Of a stretch of DNA of 61,060 bases, positions 1 to 8,000 are shown one piece after another. The stretch's first letter is position 1, and every line of letters starts with the position of its first letter. A program made the translations under genes and the position numbers. The notes under the pieces were generated by a model, which saw only the letters and a program-made list of their open reading frames with translations, was not told the origin of the DNA and searched no databases. Source of the DNA: a virus; the IMG/VR virus record IMGVR_UViG_3300027857_000021, positions 1 through 61,060 of that record; one strand, written 5' to 3'.

Positions 1-410
1 GACATCTTCCAACCGGAGTTATCGTTTTCTACACCCTTCTCTATAATGGTGTTCATCCAGCAAACGCAATCATCCGCTGGTCGGTCATCGATTATTCGTG
101 GGGTGACGATACCCTCCTGTGCTAGTCGATCGGTCAGTATGTCAACAGCCCACCATATAGGGTCCTCATCGGTATAAGTCCACCAACGTGTACCAAAAGA
201 CTGCCTAACTTTAGCTTGTAGTTGTCGGTGAGCCTCACGTACTTCAGTGTCTGTCGTGTATAGTTCAGCTGTCGGTAACGCCTCGTCGGCTTGAGACGTC
301 GTCATACCGGACTCTAGCAAGTGTATAACGGTATCTACAATAGCATCCCATACGCGACGCTCGATCCTCTCCGACGTACCAAGGTAAAAGGTTGGGTGTT
401 TATACGACAT
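1..410 (-). CDS. Hypothetical protein, 3' end off the window
   Basis: The frame opens at the ATG at 410 and stays open to base 1, giving at least 136 residues; the C-terminus lies outside the window. The start overlaps the stop of the upstream gene in a TAATG junction, so it is translationally coupled. The protein is soluble-looking, rich in W, E and R (for example RWWTYTDEDPIWW near residue 85), with no signal peptide or membrane segment. I do not recognise the family. It is the last visible member of the operon driven by the promoter near 4.0 kb. Confidence 0.75.
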   Translation of the reverse strand, partial: MSYKHPTFYLGTSERIERRVWDAIVDTVIHLLESGMTTSQADEALPTAELYTTDTEVREAHRQLQAKVRQSFGTRWWTYTDEDPIWWAVDILTDRLAQEGIVTPRIIDDRPADDCVCWMNTIIEKGVENDNSGWKM

Positions 411-691
411 TAGATCTCCTCTTTTAAGCTACTGTCTATAGTAGGGGTTCCCCTTCCGGTCTGTATCCAATCCTCATTTACCCAATAAGCACCTCTTTGG
501 GTAAAGTAGTAAAAGGTCGGTCGCAACAGGGGTCTGTTCAACGGGTCCCTTTCTGAACTGATATCTGACACCCAGCAGTACGCGGGGTACTGTGCTTCCA
601 GTTGCCTAGCCCGTTCAAGCATAGCTTGAGTGTCCATCCTAACAACCATTGCCATACCCCGGTTCATAGCCGTGTCGAGTTTGCTACTCAT
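410..691 (-). CDS. Hypothetical protein
   Basis: A 93-residue protein with a clear GGAGAAC ribosome site 3 nt before the ATG. It overlaps the next gene by one base and the previous one by 8. The N-terminal third looks helical; the centre has aromatic and proline residues (YFTQRGAYWVNEDW). No known motif is visible. Function unknown. Confidence 0.75.
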   Translation of the reverse strand: MSSKLDTAMNRGMAMVVRMDTQAMLERARQLEAQYPAYCWVSDISSERDPLNRPLLRPTFYYFTQRGAYWVNEDWIQTGRGTPTIDSSLKEEI

Positions 692-953
692 TAGTTCTCC
701 TCTCTTCTGGGTTGTCGAGTTTGTACGCCTCTAAGGAGTCGTATCCACCGTAGAAGTTCTCGTTCCATATCTGCTTGAGCCATTCGAAGCTCGGGTAGTC
801 TGCTAAAAGTTCTTTCACAACCTCTAACTGTCGATCCATTCGACAGAGGTCCCTTGCTAACTCAGCACCTCCACCTCCACCTAAGTAGTTCTCCGTAAAC
901 TCAATCCGCCTCTCTAGCAACTGTTTAAGGGCTTCTAATAGGTATTCCGGCAT
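684..953 (-). CDS. Hypothetical protein
   Basis: An 89-residue, mostly helical, acidic protein with a GGGG turn near residues 25-28 (NYLGGGGGAEL). It overlaps the downstream gene by 8 bases and lies 5 bases after the upstream stop. No recognised family. Its place in the dense operon and its composition support real coding. Confidence 0.7.
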   Translation of the reverse strand: MPEYLLEALKQLLERRIEFTENYLGGGGGAELARDLCRMDRQLEVVKELLADYPSFEWLKQIWNENFYGGYDSLEAYKLDNPEERRTNE

Positions 954-958
954 AGTGA

Positions 959-1240
959 TTAGTCACCTTCGTCTTCGATAAGCTCTGCTGTACGCTCGTT
1001 CTGCTCGTACTCGTACGCCCAATCCGGTAGGTAGTGGGTTTCCTTGAAATTCTCCTCCACGAAATCTGCTATCGCCTCGTCTCTAAGCTCTTCCTCAGTG
1101 TCGTCCTCTAGCCGAAGTTTGTTTTGTTCTATATACTCTGCAACGAAGGCTTCCAATTCATCCTCATCGACTTCTACTTCATCCTCTACTGCCACTGCGA
1201 TACTCGCACTGTAGCTAAACCTTAACGTCTTACCACTCAT
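959..1240 (-). CDS. Small acidic protein, duplicated family member A
   Basis: A 93-residue, strongly acidic protein. It shares a pattern with the next gene upstream (1240-1548) and with 2686-2967: a beta-like N-terminus, V-[DE]-[VE]-[DE] then LEAF-V-x-[EK], a DxLRxEA-[IV]-x-x-F segment and P-[DN]-W near the end. Three diverged copies in under 2 kb indicate local duplication. RBS GGAGAAC; TAATG coupling with the upstream stop. The high negative charge is reminiscent of DNA-mimic inhibitors, but that is only a guess. Confidence 0.75.
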   Translation of the reverse strand: MSGKTLRFSYSASIAVAVEDEVEVDEDELEAFVAEYIEQNKLRLEDDTEEELRDEAIADFVEENFKETHYLPDWAYEYEQNERTAELIEDEGD

Positions 1241-1548
1241 TATTGGTTCTCCTTATCTTCGTCAACGACTGCAGTCGTGAACTCCTCATCTGTTGTGAGG
1301 TCGATGTCAAGCCAATTCGGTACGGTATCAGCTCCATGGTTCTTTCTAAGCCACTCTTCAATGAACGCTTCGACTGCTTCTTCTCTCAGTTCGGCATCCG
1401 TTGGATTCTGACTCTGCCACTCGTCTCGTGAGCGAGCTTTGTACTGTGCTAAGAAGTCCTCGAACTCGGTCTCGTCTACTACGAACTCATCAGCTATCGT
1501 CCCCTCCACTTTTGCGTAGTAGCCAAACCATAACTTCCTATCAGCCAT
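1240..1548 (-). CDS. Small acidic protein, duplicated family member B
   Basis: A 102-residue paralogue of 959-1240: KLWFGYYAKV aligns with TLRFSYSASI, VDETEFEDFLAQY with VDEDELEAFVAEY, and LREEAVEAFIEEW with LRDEAIADFVEEN. I chose the ATG at 1548 because GAGGAGAAC lies just upstream, while an earlier in-frame start lacks one. Acidic and soluble; function unknown. Confidence 0.75.
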   Translation of the reverse strand: MADRKLWFGYYAKVEGTIADEFVVDETEFEDFLAQYKARSRDEWQSQNPTDAELREEAVEAFIEEWLRKNHGADTVPNWLDIDLTTDEEFTTAVVDEDKENQ

Positions 1549-1550
1549 TG

Positions 1551-1874
1551 TTAGTTCTCCTCGTCTTCGCAATCGCCAAACTCGTGCTGTCTACGGACTC
1601 TACGCTCGTCCTCTAGCGATATCGAACCCAGGTCTATAACCATTACCTTAATAACGCGACCCTCGAGGCAGTACACTAGTTCTTTGGACTCGTACGCGTG
1701 AGCGTTCAGTTCTGGATGGAGTACTACGAGTACTGTTCCATCCAGTTTGTAGAGAGGTAGACTCCACTCATACCTACATTCGTCTGCTAGGTGAGCGTCT
1801 ATAGCTTCGTACACGGCTTCTTGTTGTTCCGAAGGTTTCCCTTCATGCTTGATTTTAGGTCGTTGGTTAGTCAT
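1551..1874 (-). CDS. Hypothetical protein
   Basis: A 107-residue protein with an alpha/beta look (WSLPLYKLDGTVLVVLHPE around residues 38-56) and an acidic, Arg-rich C-terminus. The ATG overlaps the stop of the upstream gene in an ATGA junction. No family recognised. Confidence 0.75.
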   Translation of the reverse strand: MTNQRPKIKHEGKPSEQQEAVYEAIDAHLADECRYEWSLPLYKLDGTVLVVLHPELNAHAYESKELVYCLEGRVIKVMVIDLGSISLEDERRVRRQHEFGDCEDEEN

Positions 1875-2209
1875 GCCATCTTACCTTTCTGTTCTAGGTC
1901 GTAGAATACGTCGTCGGGTTCTTCACCGACGAGTTCGATGTTGTGGTGCTCGAAACCGCAGTGTAAGTATATGTCTTCCCGAATTGCTTCTTCGATGGCA
2001 GAAGCAATGTTCTTATTGATGAAGTGTTGAGAGAGTGGAGCATCCCCGTCTCTCAACAAGTACTCTAGCAACTCGCGGAGTTCTTGGGGCATCTCATCCA
2101 TATCTCGGTGATACGCTCGCATAGTATCTCCGATTCCGTACAGGATCCGCATCGACAGTAGTGTGCTAAACTCCGCTACCTGCTGACGCGTGACTTCGAC
2201 TTTCTTCAT
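1871..2209 (-). CDS. Hypothetical protein
   Basis: A 112-residue, largely helical acidic protein. The ATG at 2209 was preferred over a longer reading because GAGGTGAGT precedes it and it removes an overlap with the upstream gene. The C-terminus EEPDDVFYDLEQKGKMA ends in ATGA coupling with the next gene. Function unknown. Confidence 0.75.
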   Translation of the reverse strand: MKKVEVTRQQVAEFSTLLSMRILYGIGDTMRAYHRDMDEMPQELRELLEYLLRDGDAPLSQHFINKNIASAIEEAIREDIYLHCGFEHHNIELVGEEPDDVFYDLEQKGKMA

Positions 2210-2211
2210 AC

Positions 2212-2685
2212 TCACCTCGTACCATATAACTCTTGCCCCTTGCGTAGGAAGCTGAGCACTTCCGTTGGCGTAGGACAAGAACTAGCTTCGTATACGGCTA
2301 ATGCTACCTGTCGGTAGCATACAAACATGATGCGTTCTACCGCTACAGCATCAAATCTCAGTACGTGTGGGTACTGAGGGTAGAGATGAGGTACAATACC
2401 AATCGTAGGTCCGTTACCGTACTCACACAGTGCTACTAGTACGTATAGCGGACCTACGCTGCTAAGATGTGCCCGACGGCACATCTTAGAGAGCTCAAAC
2501 GACATTACGGACTTGTGATGTGATAGACCGAACATGTGACTACCGACCTGTATCCCTTCGGTCAAAAACATGTACCCCTTAACCGCCCTAGCTACTGCAT
2601 CCTTTACGTCCTCGCTCAAGTCTACACCCCTAAATGTAGGCCACATGGGAGTACTACCTCCACGATCGTCGAATATGGAAGTCAT
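2212..2685 (-). CDS. Hypothetical protein
   Basis: A 157-residue protein with mixed alpha/beta character and several Cys and His residues (HKSVMSFELSKMCRRAH near residues 56-72), not arranged as a clear metal site. GGGAG precedes the ATG. It abuts the genes on both sides. Family not recognised. Confidence 0.75.
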   Translation of the reverse strand: MTSIFDDRGGSTPMWPTFRGVDLSEDVKDAVARAVKGYMFLTEGIQVGSHMFGLSHHKSVMSFELSKMCRRAHLSSVGPLYVLVALCEYGNGPTIGIVPHLYPQYPHVLRFDAVAVERIMFVCYRQVALAVYEASSCPTPTEVLSFLRKGQELYGTR

Positions 2686-2967
2686 TTACAACTCCCTTTC
2701 CATAAGTACTTCTTGTATGACTATCCACTCTTCCTGAGCAATCACCCAATCCGGTAACGTGTGCGTCACGTCAAACTGTGCTTGTACGAACGCCTTAACC
2801 GCGTCTCTACGTAACTTCCAATGTCTGTCTGCGTAAACTGCGTACTTATGATCTTCCGGGTGATCCTCCTTCCACTTCTCTACGAACGCTTCAAGTTGTC
2901 CTTGGTCGACTTCCACCCAGTCGGAGATCACCACCCGTCGGACATCTTTCCAAAGGTATCTAGTCAT
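2686..2967 (-). CDS. Small charged protein, duplicated family member C
   Basis: A 93-residue third paralogue of 959-1240 and 1240-1548: VEVDQGQLEAFVEKW, LRRDAVKAFVQAQFD and THTLPDWV align with the shared core. It is less acidic than the other two. RBS GGTGG. The intervening unrelated genes show the copies are dispersed within one operon rather than in strict tandem. Confidence 0.75.
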   Translation of the reverse strand: MTRYLWKDVRRVVISDWVEVDQGQLEAFVEKWKEDHPEDHKYAVYADRHWKLRRDAVKAFVQAQFDVTHTLPDWVIAQEEWIVIQEVLMEREL

Positions 2968-2968
2968 T

Positions 2969-3292
2969 TTATACCACCTGCCATTCTTTAGGTAGCTCTT
3001 TCTCTGGCAGTGTAAGAACTCCCAATATGGTTGCCATAGCCTTGCGGTCGTCTACACTCTCCCAATACAATGTCGCGTGTCGCTGATCTTCCAGTTCTAC
3101 AAACTCAGCGTCGCTTTGCAAGATTTGCTGGTCCGCAAACGTTAGGTCAAACATGTGGAAGTTGTAAAGACCCACACTCACGAATACGAACGCCCTATCT
3201 TCCCACGTCTGTGTATAAGACCTAGCACGTGCTAGGTCTTTTAACTTCTCCCAAGCAGTTTGAGCTGCTTGACGCGACTTAGTCATCCTCAT
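2969..3292 (-). CDS. Hypothetical protein
   Basis: A 107-residue protein with a basic helical N-terminus (KSRQAAQTAWEKLKDLARA) and a beta-rich middle. The start follows the upstream stop as TAAATG, with AGGAG about 9 nt upstream; an ATG six bases later is also possible. Family not recognised. Confidence 0.7.
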   Translation of the reverse strand: MRMTKSRQAAQTAWEKLKDLARARSYTQTWEDRAFVFVSVGLYNFHMFDLTFADQQILQSDAEFVELEDQRHATLYWESVDDRKAMATILGVLTLPEKELPKEWQVV

Positions 3293-3949
3293 TTACAATA
3301 CTCCTACTTTTGCTGCGCAGATCGGACCGTAGCCTGCGTGAAGGCTAGCCGGAACTGTCAGCGGCAGGTTGCATCTAGCACAACGACCAGACTGCATAGC
3401 ATACGTTTTACTAGCTTCCTTACGAGAGTCCGTTGCTATTAAGAACTCAGCAGCGGTGCGTAGCCGCGTGCTATCCTTAAATTTGGCCCACATACGTACT
3501 TTACCATTGACCAGAGACGCAAAGCCGCAGTAGTGGTCTTGGTTATCCGGTCCTACCAAGTGGGACAACACTGTACGTATATCTCCTCCCCACAGTCCGG
3601 TCCAAATGCGTATGGTAACGTAGTCAGTTTCATCACCATTCAAGACGACTGTGTAGTACCCGTCTGGCACAGTTAGCGGTGCTTCCTGAGTCTCCGGTAC
3701 TGTATCCGGGTTAGAGAAGCACAGTAACGTTGGACAATACGCTCTACCTCTTTCCCTACCATTTCCCCTAGGCACAAACGCTATCTCATCCCCCTTCTTG
3801 AAGCTACGACCGCACTTGAAGCATTCGCCACCGTAATAGGTTGACATTTTCTTCACCTCACCTAAAAGGAACACATCTCCCTTAGCTTCGTAGGTCAGGT
3901 CGTCTGGATTCGTTGGTATCGTATCTGGTTGGAATTGAAGTTGTGACAT
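3293..3949 (-). CDS. Zinc-ribbon protein with DUF6011-like C-terminus
   Basis: A 218-residue protein read from the ATG at 3949, which has a perfect AAAGGAGGT site; a longer reading would start inside the promoter. It has two Cys clusters: residues about 64-96 (CFKCGRSFKKGD ... CPTLLCF) and the C-terminal CARCNLPL ... GPICAAKVG, the layout of the DUF6011 zinc-binding domain of phage and actinobacterial proteins. Between them is a beta-rich stretch. First gene after the promoter at 3998-4027. It probably binds nucleic acid or protein; role unknown. Confidence 0.75.
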   Translation of the reverse strand: MSQLQFQPDTIPTNPDDLTYEAKGDVFLLGEVKKMSTYYGGECFKCGRSFKKGDEIAFVPRGNGRERGRAYCPTLLCFSNPDTVPETQEAPLTVPDGYYTVVLNGDETDYVTIRIWTGLWGGDIRTVLSHLVGPDNQDHYCGFASLVNGKVRMWAKFKDSTRLRTAAEFLIATDSRKEASKTYAMQSGRCARCNLPLTVPASLHAGYGPICAAKVGVL

Positions 3950-3997
3950 ATGGGGACCTCCTTTGGGTGTGTAAGAATTTTTATATTTATATAATAT

Positions 3998-4027
3998 ATT
4001 ATAAAGTATACCATCCGGTGAAAACAA
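3998..4027 (-). promoter_or_regulatory. sigma70-type promoter inside an inverted repeat
   Basis: Reading leftward, -35 TTGTTT (4022-4027), an 18-nt spacer and -10 TATAAT (3998-4003). A perfect 13-bp inverted repeat (4003-4015 with 4028-4040) encloses most of the promoter, with the -35 box in its loop; this could be an operator, or the terminator of the gene at 4095. Drives the operon 3949 to 1. Confidence 0.8.
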
Positions 4028-4094
4028 GATGGTATACTTTATACTCAATCAAGGCTCTGCGTCATCACTGCGATATACTTCGTCTTCACTAAGC

Positions 4095-4361
4095 TCAGAG
4101 GGTAGCAACCATCAGCCACGGTTTCGACCGAGGAGAGTCCTGTAGTATGACTCTATATCCATTAGCTTCGAGTACGGCTCTATACTGCTCAAGCCCCTCT
4201 ACATACTCATCCCGATCATAGTCACCGAGATGCTCGATGTTGTAGTAGAGGACTGCTACAAACGTCTTATGTACTAGCGTTACAAAACGTCTATGACCAG
4301 TTCTCACCAGTATACTGTGTATGCTAGCTTCGAACGCTGGCAGTTCTTTTATCTCATCCAT
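4095..4361 (-). CDS. Hypothetical protein
   Basis: An 88-residue alpha/beta protein (RRFVTLVHKTFVAVLYYN about residues 24-41). GAAAGGAA precedes the ATG. Last gene of the three-gene operon that starts at 5115. Family not recognised. Confidence 0.7.
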   Translation of the reverse strand: MDEIKELPAFEASIHSILVRTGHRRFVTLVHKTFVAVLYYNIEHLGDYDRDEYVEGLEQYRAVLEANGYRVILQDSPRSKPWLMVATL

Positions 4362-4376
4362 TGGACAGATTCCTTT

Positions 4377-4736
4377 CTACCAACCCGTAGAGTCGTAGAT
4401 GTGAGATGGTGCATATCCTCCACCATCACCGGCTAGAATATAGACACAATCACCTCTCTCGAACTCCATCGCTCGTAAGCGTTTGAGCGTAGCCACCAAC
4501 TCCGAGTCACCTTCATACTTCATCGCTTCCTCTTCTTTACCCCCCTCTACGTGCTCTATCTCCTCCTCAGTGTCTCTTTGTATGAGTGCGACCGTATACT
4601 CCTCCTCGCTAACTACCTGTCGAAGGTGAGTCATCACCGGGTAGCTCGGTTGGTACACAATCTTCACTTCTTGAGCTCCGTACCCGTCCTCTTGCAGTGA
4701 CAGTAACTGGTCGATCAGGTCGTCTACTGTTGTCAT
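4377..4736 (-). CDS. Hypothetical acidic protein
   Basis: A 119-residue protein. The ATG at 4736 is chosen for its GAGGAGAAC site. The N-terminus TVDDLIDQLLSLQEDGYGAQEV resembles the short helical segment found at the start of many small phage proteins. The middle is Glu-rich and the end (YILAGDGGGYAPSHIY) Gly-rich. Function unknown. Confidence 0.7.
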   Translation of the reverse strand: MTTVDDLIDQLLSLQEDGYGAQEVKIVYQPSYPVMTHLRQVVSEEEYTVALIQRDTEEEIEHVEGGKEEEAMKYEGDSELVATLKRLRAMEFERGDCVYILAGDGGGYAPSHIYDSTGW

Positions 4737-4740
4737 TGTG

Positions 4741-5115
4741 TTAGTTCTCCTCTGTTGTAGCTGGTGGATAGTCCCAAACTTGATAGTGTATTTCAGATCC
4801 CGGTACAAGTCCGTATACTCGTACCATACCACCGGCAGACCTTTGATACGGATTGCCGTAGTACTTAAGGACTAAGTCGTATAAGTACCCACTCTCGATA
4901 GAGTCAGTCAACGGGTGTTTGTTGACTATCTCTTGAGCCTCTTCCGTAAGGTCCACTTTTTCTAGTAGCGTAATGATTCCCTCATCCGCAGAGTCAGGTT
5001 CAGAAGCCTCACCCAATATACGGACGTTAGCAAGAGACTGTGCGATTTCGGCATCGTTTGCTATAGCAAACTCTAAAGCACGTTGTAGTTTGCTAATAAG
5101 GTCTTCCCTAGACAA
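4741..5115 (-). CDS. Hypothetical protein (TTG start)
   Basis: A 124-residue protein starting at TTG, supported by AAGGAGG 5 nt upstream. Helical N-terminal half (SKLQRALEFAIANDAEIAQ), then a Pro/Tyr-rich end. First gene after the promoter at 5157. Family not recognised. Confidence 0.7.
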   Translation of the reverse strand: MSREDLISKLQRALEFAIANDAEIAQSLANVRILGEASEPDSADEGIITLLEKVDLTEEAQEIVNKHPLTDSIESGYLYDLVLKYYGNPYQRSAGGMVRVYGLVPGSEIHYQVWDYPPATTEEN

Positions 5116-5156
5116 TGTATCCTCCTTGTGGAACTAGTATTTTATTTTCTATTTAT

Positions 5157-5186
5157 ATTATAAAATATTCACCCAATCGAAAACAA
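5157..5186 (-). promoter_or_regulatory. sigma70-type promoter overlapping a terminator
   Basis: Leftward -35 TTGTTT (5181-5186), 18-nt spacer, -10 TATAAT (5157-5162), followed by the common TATAATATAAATA extension. The -35 box overlaps the end of the terminator at 5182-5221. Drives 5115 to 4095. Confidence 0.85.
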
Positions 5187-5221
5187 GAGGCCGAAAGTAT
5201 AATAGCTTTCGGCCTCTTGTT
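5182..5221 (-). terminator. Intrinsic terminator of the gene at 5225
   Basis: A perfect 16-bp inverted repeat (5182-5197 with 5206-5221) with an 8-nt loop, ending in TTGTTTT on the minus strand. The same bases form the -35 box of the next promoter. Confidence 0.85.
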
Positions 5222-5224
5222 AGC

Positions 5225-5590
5225 CTACTTTGGCAAGTCTTTCAGCTCACACCACACGTAATTAGCGAGTTCGAGTCCGACGTCCATGTCGAGTGGGAAT
5301 AGTGTATCGTTGCCGGACTTAAACAGCGAGTCGAATAGCACAGCGTACTGGAGTTGCCCTCGCATTAGTTGGACCAGTGACTCTGTACAGACCTCTAGTA
5401 AGTAGTCGGCGTATGCTCTACGGACGCAGTCCCATGCCCACATGAAGCCCCACTGATACCAATCTTCAGCATCCATCTCGGATTCTAAGTCGAAAGCGTG
5501 CAGTTTGTACGACAATTCCTTAGCTCTGTCCCACACGTGTTTGGGGACTCTATACGGAAGCTCTTCCTGTGCGTATGGTGTGTGGTCCAC
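5225..5590 (-). CDS. Hypothetical protein (GTG start)
   Basis: A 121-residue helical, aromatic-rich protein (WYQWGFMWAWDCVRRAYADY). The GTG at 5590 has AGGGAGG 4 nt upstream. It ends directly before a strong terminator, so it closes the 7224 to 5225 operon. Family not recognised. Confidence 0.75.
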   Translation of the reverse strand: MDHTPYAQEELPYRVPKHVWDRAKELSYKLHAFDLESEMDAEDWYQWGFMWAWDCVRRAYADYLLEVCTESLVQLMRGQLQYAVLFDSLFKSGNDTLFPLDMDVGLELANYVWCELKDLPK

Positions 5591-5600
5591 GAAACCTCCC

Positions 5601-6053
5601 TTATGACTGTAGCATGTATAACACTATCACTGCGATGCAGACTACAAACACAACTATCCAAGTCGTATGCAGTACAATAGACTTAACAGGCAGCTTAGGC
5701 CTGGTAGTAGCAACGTTGTCATTGACAGCTTCCTGCTTGCTAGACCTAGCTAGAGTCTCACCAACGTCTCGCATCTCCCGGTGATAGAATACGTGAGCCT
5801 TCATCACTAGTTTTGCATACTCCTCCACATCCTTACCCGTACTCAGTTCAGGATGGTTCAGCGAGACGTACTCTCGTACGGAAGAGGGTTCTACGTACAC
5901 ACCCTCCTGTGCTAAGTTAGACAGGTCCTGCATAATGTTACCCATCTGTGCCATCCTAGGACCGTTAGGATGTCCGTGAAAGGGCCAGAGCTCGTGATGT
6001 AACCGATTTGCAAACTCCGTATCCGCTAAACGAGGTGCTGTTTGACTTGCCAA
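5601..6053 (-). CDS. C-tail-anchored membrane protein
   Basis: A 150-residue protein: a soluble helical domain (residues 1-120) then one hydrophobic helix at the extreme C-terminus (TTWIVVFVVCIAVIVLYML), so probably tail-anchored with the N-terminus in the cytoplasm. TTG start directly after the upstream TAG, with GGAGG inside the preceding codons. Function unknown. Confidence 0.7.
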   Translation of the reverse strand: MASQTAPRLADTEFANRLHHELWPFHGHPNGPRMAQMGNIMQDLSNLAQEGVYVEPSSVREYVSLNHPELSTGKDVEEYAKLVMKAHVFYHREMRDVGETLARSSKQEAVNDNVATTRPKLPVKSIVLHTTWIVVFVVCIAVIVLYMLQS

Positions 6054-6368
6054 CTACGTTACCTCCTCCATACTTGCTAGCCTGTAAGGGACCCAAGACT
6101 GACCGTAGTAGTAGTTGTATAGTGCTTCTACTTCATCCGAGGACTCTATACGGTAAAAGACGAGTTCTAACCCTGTATGCGTCTCCGCAGGTATAAGTGC
6201 CGCCTTTAGAAGTCCTATACTTACTAAGTGGTTTAGTACAAACCTTATATCAGCTACTTTGGACTTTGGCATACGAGATCGTAGGCTGCCAACGGTCGCA
6301 GTTAGTAGCATCTTCAACGTTTTTGGTATGGCGACCTTCAAGTCGTCTGTCGTGTAGCTCTTCTTCAC
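6054..6368 (-). CDS. Winged-helix-like small protein, paralogue 1
   Basis: A 104-residue paralogue of 8897-9187. Shared pattern: LK-x2-IP-x2-LK at the start, [AS]D-[IN]-[RH]-x3-[LN], a turn before [LV]-[LF]KAA/LRAAIP, then YxR/HxxS and A-[LF]-YN-x2-[YF]G-x2-W-x2-[YS]. Size and layout suit a winged helix-turn-helix. GTG start overlapping the upstream TGA (GTGA). Regulatory or DNA-binding role is inferred only from this fold guess. Confidence 0.65.
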   Translation of the reverse strand: MKKSYTTDDLKVAIPKTLKMLLTATVGSLRSRMPKSKVADIRFVLNHLVSIGLLKAALIPAETHTGLELVFYRIESSDEVEALYNYYYGQSWVPYRLASMEEVT

Positions 6369-6622
6369 TCAACTCTACCTATATACGCTGTCACTGTATG
6401 AGGATTACCCGGCATCCTCACCTCTATCTGGATAAGCCCTGCAGTAGCCGCAGACGGTATACGTAAGAAGGTAGCTACAAACTCCTGAATAGCTACCACC
6501 TGTTCATACGAAAACGGTAGCAGGAAACTAGCTGAAAACGACCAGTTGCTATGCACCCCGTCGCATATGAAGTCGATCGACCTACAGATACTGTCTACGT
6601 CCCTACCGGATACTAGTACCAT
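6365..6622 (-). CDS. Hypothetical protein
   Basis: An 85-residue protein coupled at both ends (TAATG with the upstream gene, GTGA with the downstream one). Mixed alpha/beta with a Ser/Phe-rich middle. No motif recognised. Confidence 0.7.
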   Translation of the reverse strand: MVLVSGRDVDSICRSIDFICDGVHSNWSFSASFLLPFSYEQVVAIQEFVATFLRIPSAATAGLIQIEVRMPGNPHTVTAYIGRVE

Positions 6623-7224
6623 TATGCTAAAAACTCCAACAGTTTCTCCTGTAGTCTACTTATAGCTCCGGGTTGCCTTAGTTTAGCTGTCAGCCACTGG
6701 TCATACGCTCTATCCGGAAAGCTGACGTAGTCTACTCGAGTCATGATCGCACTAGCCCAATAGTGCGTGATTTCAAGCAACTGACTGTCTGAGGGGTTCT
6801 CCAACTGCATACCGTCATGCAAGTAAGAGTACTTAATAGGGTCGAGGAACCAAAGCTCCTCAAAATACCTCCAAGACGTATAATGACGTTCATACAGCTC
6901 TCCTACCGCGCAACCTTCCATATGGGATACCCTTATATCCCATAGTAACTTCTTCCATGTAGCTTGTGGAAACTCTCCCCGGTTGTCGTGGAACTCCTCC
7001 CCTTCTACTGCTGCGTACGCTATTGCGTACTTAATCGGATCAGGAGATTTAGTCAGTGTCACAAAGTCTACTGCGACACTCCATCTAATACCCGCTAAGT
7101 CAGTCGCTGTTACTCCAGTCCTAAGCCGGCATAGCACAGCGTCGATGATCTGTGCCCAGCTTACCTGAATGTAAGGGGCTTGTTCCACGTACCAACGGTC
7201 GTAGTCGGGGATACCGGTCTGCAT
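6622..7224 (-). CDS. Hypothetical protein
   Basis: A 200-residue, Trp/Tyr-rich helical protein. The ATG at 7224 follows AGGAGCAC by 8 nt, whereas the longer reading begins at a TTG without a site and within the promoter leader. First gene of the operon driven from 7265. Family not recognised. Confidence 0.7.
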   Translation of the reverse strand: MQTGIPDYDRWYVEQAPYIQVSWAQIIDAVLCRLRTGVTATDLAGIRWSVAVDFVTLTKSPDPIKYAIAYAAVEGEEFHDNRGEFPQATWKKLLWDIRVSHMEGCAVGELYERHYTSWRYFEELWFLDPIKYSYLHDGMQLENPSDSQLLEITHYWASAIMTRVDYVSFPDRAYDQWLTAKLRQPGAISRLQEKLLEFLA

Positions 7225-7264
7225 ACCTGTGCTCCTATCGCGTGCCAACGATGTTTATACTATA

Positions 7265-7294
7265 ATTATAAAATATAGCCTCCTGCTTTTACAA
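7265..7294 (-). promoter_or_regulatory. sigma70-type promoter
   Basis: Leftward -35 TTGTAA (7289-7294), 18-nt spacer, -10 TATAAT (7265-7270). A 7-bp inverted repeat (TAGCCTC/GAGGCTA) flanks the -35 box. Drives 7224 to 5225. Confidence 0.75.
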
Positions 7295-7326
7295 GAGGCT
7301 ACCCCTAGGCTAACCTCACTTACTCG

Positions 7327-7659
7327 TCAGGCAGTCTCTTCATACTGCTCTTCCTCGCAATCTTCCTCTGCTGCAGTTACATACGGTGGAATCTCCTCCC
7401 TAAAAGATACTACACAGACGTACGACCCGAGGTACCAGTCGTATTCAGCAGGTAACCCATATTTGATGAGTCTGTCACAGATCCCACCGACCTTGTGCTT
7501 TCTCTCGAGCGAAGACATCTGCACGCCGGTAGGGTCGGAATAGAACACTATCACACCCCTACGACCGTACACCTGTCGGGTCACAAAGTCGCTGAACCCC
7601 CCCTTCAACAAGACGTCGTGAATCATACGTTCCAATTCATTCCCTAGAGTCATAGCCAT
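7327..7659 (-). CDS. Hypothetical protein
   Basis: A 110-residue alpha/beta protein with an acidic tail (AAEEDCEEEQYEETA). GAGGAG lies about 9 nt before the ATG. Last gene of the operon starting at 9510. Family not recognised. Confidence 0.7.
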   Translation of the reverse strand: MAMTLGNELERMIHDVLLKGGFSDFVTRQVYGRRGVIVFYSDPTGVQMSSLERKHKVGGICDRLIKYGLPAEYDWYLGSYVCVVSFREEIPPYVTAAEEDCEEEQYEETA

Positions 7660-7661
7660 CC

Positions 7662-8000
7662 CTACTCCTCATCGCTAAAGATCTTACTCTTACCGAAAAC
7701 TACTTCCGCTAGATCGCCTACGACGCCATCAAGTATGTGCTGAATAGCTATCCCTCGAAGTTCATCGTCCTTCACACTATTCCAATAGTTCTCGTCAGCT
7801 CCCTGCATAACACGTACGTACTCGTGTGCTATCTCTTGAGCTAGTACATCTTTACACTCGTCTAGGTCAGCTGCGTTCAACGTGTGCTGTAGGTTAAGAT
7901 CGGACTTAATACCCCACTCGGACTTCAACGAGTGTAGAAACCGAAGTTGAAGAGACAACGAAGGTACAAACTGCTGTATAAACTCTTGTAGCGTCATCAT
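7662..8000 (-). CDS. Hypothetical protein, tandem paralogue 1
   Basis: A 112-residue helical protein clearly related to the adjacent 7997-8380: TLQEFIQQFVP / TLQNFIWERVP, RFLHSL / RFKHEL, GIKSDL / GVKPFM, YVRVMQGADENYWNS / FIQHMQEHEAAYWSS. The pair is translationally coupled (TGATG). Function unknown. Confidence 0.75.
   Translation of the reverse strand: MMTLQEFIQQFVPSLSLQLRFLHSLKSEWGIKSDLNLQHTLNAADLDECKDVLAQEIAHEYVRVMQGADENYWNSVKDDELRGIAIQHILDGVVGDLAEVVFGKSKIFSDEE

Noticed and set aside
1243-1616. Plus-strand frames over the acidic genes
   Set aside because: Opposite strand carries three recognisable paralogues with ribosome sites; the plus frames show no motif or start signal.
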